From Candidatus Brocadia sp. (GTDB lineage Bacteria > Planctomycetota > Brocadiia > Brocadiales > Brocadiaceae), in contig JABWAQ010000028.1 in NCBI GenBank assembly GCA_013360945.1, forward strand, positions 1-37,513: a stretch of DNA of 37,513 nt, given 5' to 3'. Each line of letters starts with the position of its first letter. The first letter of the stretch is position 1. Both the position numbers and the translations under genes were made by a program. Below the pieces are notes generated by a model. That model ran no database searches. It worked only from the letters and a program-made list of their open reading frames with translations, and was not told the origin of the DNA. Positions 35,656 through 37,513 of this stretch are shown piece after piece.

Positions 35656-37200
35656 ATGAGAATGAATAATGCTGTAATATGCCGTTTTATGGGATTGATC
35701 ATGTTTTTCACGGTCATTTTTTCTTTTGAGACGTATGGTCAGCAACTTTCTTTTGAACAATTAAAAGAGATACGTAAAAAGGCATCAGAGAAAAACACGT
35801 TTTCCGGTAAGAACCGTAGCAAAAGTGTTGTTGGAACATCTAAACCGTTGGCTGTAACCTCTGATTTAAATACACTTACCGCAACACAACTTGCCGAGTC
35901 GCTAGTTGGGGTGGGGGTAAGCGTGAGTAATGCAACATTTACGGGTGCAAATGTAGCGGCGGGTAGTTTCAGCGATGGATTGTCAAATGGAATAGGGATA
36001 GAGAGTGGCATTATTCTCAGTTCCGGAGACATATCTTTTGTAAATGGTCCCAATGATTCGGACTTCTTTTCAGTAGATAACGGTCAGCCAGGCGACTCCG
36101 ACCTTGACGCATTGGTTTCGGCCGATACGCTTGACGCGGCAGTACTTGAGTTCGATTTTATTCCAACCGGGGATGTCTTAGCTTTTCAATATGTTTTTGC
36201 TTCGGAAGAATACAACGAATTTGTTGGCTCATCTTTTAATGATGTATTTGGTTTTTTTGTAGATGGCGTTAACATTGCCTTAATTCCCAGCACGACAACG
36301 CCCGTTGCAATCAACAATGTCAATTTGTTGAGTAATTCAGCATTTTATATTAATAATGACCCTGATGACCTTGGAATGCCAACACCATTCGATAATCTTC
36401 AGTATGATGGTTTTACTACCGTGCTCACTGCACAGGTAACCGTAACACCTGATGTCACCCATCATATGAAACTGGCAATTGCAGATACATCAGACGAAGT
36501 CTATGATTCTACGGTTTTCATTTCAGGGAGTAGTCTTGTTAGTGGTGATTTGGCCTCTGCAACAACTGATAATCCAACTGATATAGCGTGTGATTCAGCG
36601 ATATTACATGGAACAGTTAATCCGAACGGCCTATCAACGACAGTATGGTTCACATATCGTACGGGTGTAGGTTTGCCTATTGATACAGCAATAGAGAGTG
36701 TGGGCGGAGGGACTAGCGACATTGCTGTAAGCGCAAACATAGGCGGATTAATGCCTGGTGAGGATTATTTTTATAAAGTAGTTGCGCAGAACAGTGAAGG
36801 TACCAATGAGGGAAGCGAAATACATTTTGAAACGCTTTTGGATGGATGTGAAACAGCTATTACTTTAGCTTACTTTGACGCCAAGGCGGGCAAAGACGGT
36901 AGCGTTACTTTGGCATGGGAAACGGCTACCGAGGTTGACAATGCGGGTTTCAACCTTTACCGCGCCAAGTTAGAGAATGGCAAATACAAAAAAATCAACG
37001 ATACGCTCATTCCTGCTCAGGGCGATACGGTATCCGGGGCCAGCTACAGTTATATCGACACACCAGGCAATGGCACTTTCTACTACAAGCTGGAAGACAT
37101 AGACTACAACGGGGTGAGCACCATGCACGGCCCTGAAAAGGTAAGGGTGAGGACGGGTGATACCGCGACAAGGAGTTTAAAGAGGCAGAAACGTAAGTAA
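35656..37200 (+). CDS. Secreted choice-of-anchor L protein with shared C-terminal domain
   Basis: 514 residues. The ATG at 35656 follows a GGGGGGG ribosome site. Signal peptide about 1-28 (VICRFMGLIMFFTVIFSFETYG). A choice-of-anchor L domain spans about 68-300 (VSNATFTGANVAAGSF, VFASEEYNEFVGSSFNDVFGF), closely matching the one in the giant protein (20620-21290). A Fn3-like domain follows (about 305-395), then a C-terminal domain (about 405-500: LAWETATEVDNAGFNLYRA ... MHGPEKVRVR) ending in the basic tail KRQKRK. The same domain is broken in the gene at 2-1194. No hydrophobic anchor follows, so this domain may be the sorting or attachment module. Expression is probably controlled by the upstream sigma-54 promoter and c-di-GMP riboswitch. 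Role in adhesion or matrix is inference. Confidence 0.88.
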   Translation: MRMNNAVICRFMGLIMFFTVIFSFETYGQQLSFEQLKEIRKKASEKNTFSGKNRSKSVVGTSKPLAVTSDLNTLTATQLAESLVGVGVSVSNATFTGANVAAGSFSDGLSNGIGIESGIILSSGDISFVNGPNDSDFFSVDNGQPGDSDLDALVSADTLDAAVLEFDFIPTGDVLAFQYVFASEEYNEFVGSSFNDVFGFFVDGVNIALIPSTTTPVAINNVNLLSNSAFYINNDPDDLGMPTPFDNLQYDGFTTVLTAQVTVTPDVTHHMKLAIADTSDEVYDSTVFISGSSLVSGDLASATTDNPTDIACDSAILHGTVNPNGLSTTVWFTYRTGVGLPIDTAIESVGGGTSDIAVSANIGGLMPGEDYFYKVVAQNSEGTNEGSEIHFETLLDGCETAITLAYFDAKAGKDGSVTLAWETATEVDNAGFNLYRAKLENGKYKKINDTLIPAQGDTVSGASYSYIDTPGNGTFYYKLEDIDYNGVSTMHGPEKVRVRTGDTATRSLKRQKRK

Positions 37201-37513
37201 GTTAAAGGCCGGAATACAGAGGTCAGGGGCATAGGGGTATCGGCTGGTTCAATCGCCCACGATTAAATCAAACGTTTTGCAGATTTCGTATGCCTGCCAT
37301 TAATTAAAATGTACAGGCCGATGCCAAATACAAGGTTCAATCTGCAAGATTGAACCAGCAACAGGTATTAAACTGAGCGGCTTGAGACGCATGGACAAAC
37401 CAGGTTTGTCCATGCATCAAAATGATTCACAAGGGTATAAAAACTGCCGGAGATGTTGCTCCCCATTGTCCCCCGCTGGCGGGGGATTAAGGGGGTGGAA
37501 TGGCATAAGTGAA
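36992..37513. repeat. Long direct repeat, copy 2 (coding and downstream)
   Basis: Matches about 980-1638: first the C-terminal domain coding sequence, then 303 nt of non-coding sequence from 37211 on. It lacks about 130 nt found at 1200-1334. The match runs to the window edge, so the true repeat is longer. Confidence 0.88.
37389..37415. repeat. Perfect 13-bp-arm palindrome
   Basis: GCATGGACAAACC, then A, then GGTTTGTCCATGC: the arms are exact reverse complements. The copy at 1516-1538 is shorter and has a mismatch. Confidence 0.6.

Overview
The window looks like chromosomal DNA of an anammox-type planctomycete (Brocadiales). This is an inference from style, not proof: very large secreted multidomain proteins with PT-rich linkers, choice-of-anchor L modules, a CxxCH-containing surface protein, a DUF4175-like protein and frequent small palindromic repeats. 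No rRNA, tRNA or CRISPR was seen. Almost everything reads on the + strand; topA is the only convincing minus-strand gene.

Layout. (1) 1-2003: the 3' end of a secreted CxxCH protein, frameshifted in its C-terminal domain, then a repeat-rich gene desert with several palindromes and a MITE-like element. (2) 2112-13277: mostly housekeeping and envelope genes: topA (minus), a PpiD/SurA-like chaperone, ribF, a large DUF4175-like membrane protein, and a secreted peptidase-MA/TPR protein. (3) 13602-26512: a regulated surface-protein operon. A triple palindrome, a sigma-54 type -24/-12 promoter, a GEMM-I (c-di-GMP-I) riboswitch and an intrinsic terminator precede a giant secreted protein of about 2760 residues and a PQQ-propeller protein of about 1340 residues that carries a C13-like domain with its catalytic Cys replaced. 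(4) 26884-34646: a CHASE2 adenylate cyclase, a FecR-caspase-PEGA-CsgG-like secreted protein, a TPR/Ig/CsgG-like lipoprotein and a FadL-type outer membrane protein. (5) 35137-37200: a second copy of the whole regulatory cassette in front of a smaller choice-of-anchor L protein. (6) The window ends inside a second copy of the sequence found at about 980-1638, so the two ends form a long direct repeat.

The most interesting system is the duplicated cassette: [three 14-16 bp palindromes] - about 150 bp - [sigma-54 promoter] - [c-di-GMP riboswitch] - [terminator] - [giant secreted protein]. It suggests surface adhesins or matrix proteins controlled twice: at initiation by an unidentified sigma-54 enhancer-binding protein, and at elongation by c-di-GMP. 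The neighbouring cyclase gene would add cAMP signalling. The C-terminal domain shared by the genes at both ends (WETATEVDNAGFN ... basic KRQKRK tail) may be a surface-sorting module.

Limits: all alignments were done by eye, start codons were chosen from visible Shine-Dalgarno sequences, and no database search was possible.
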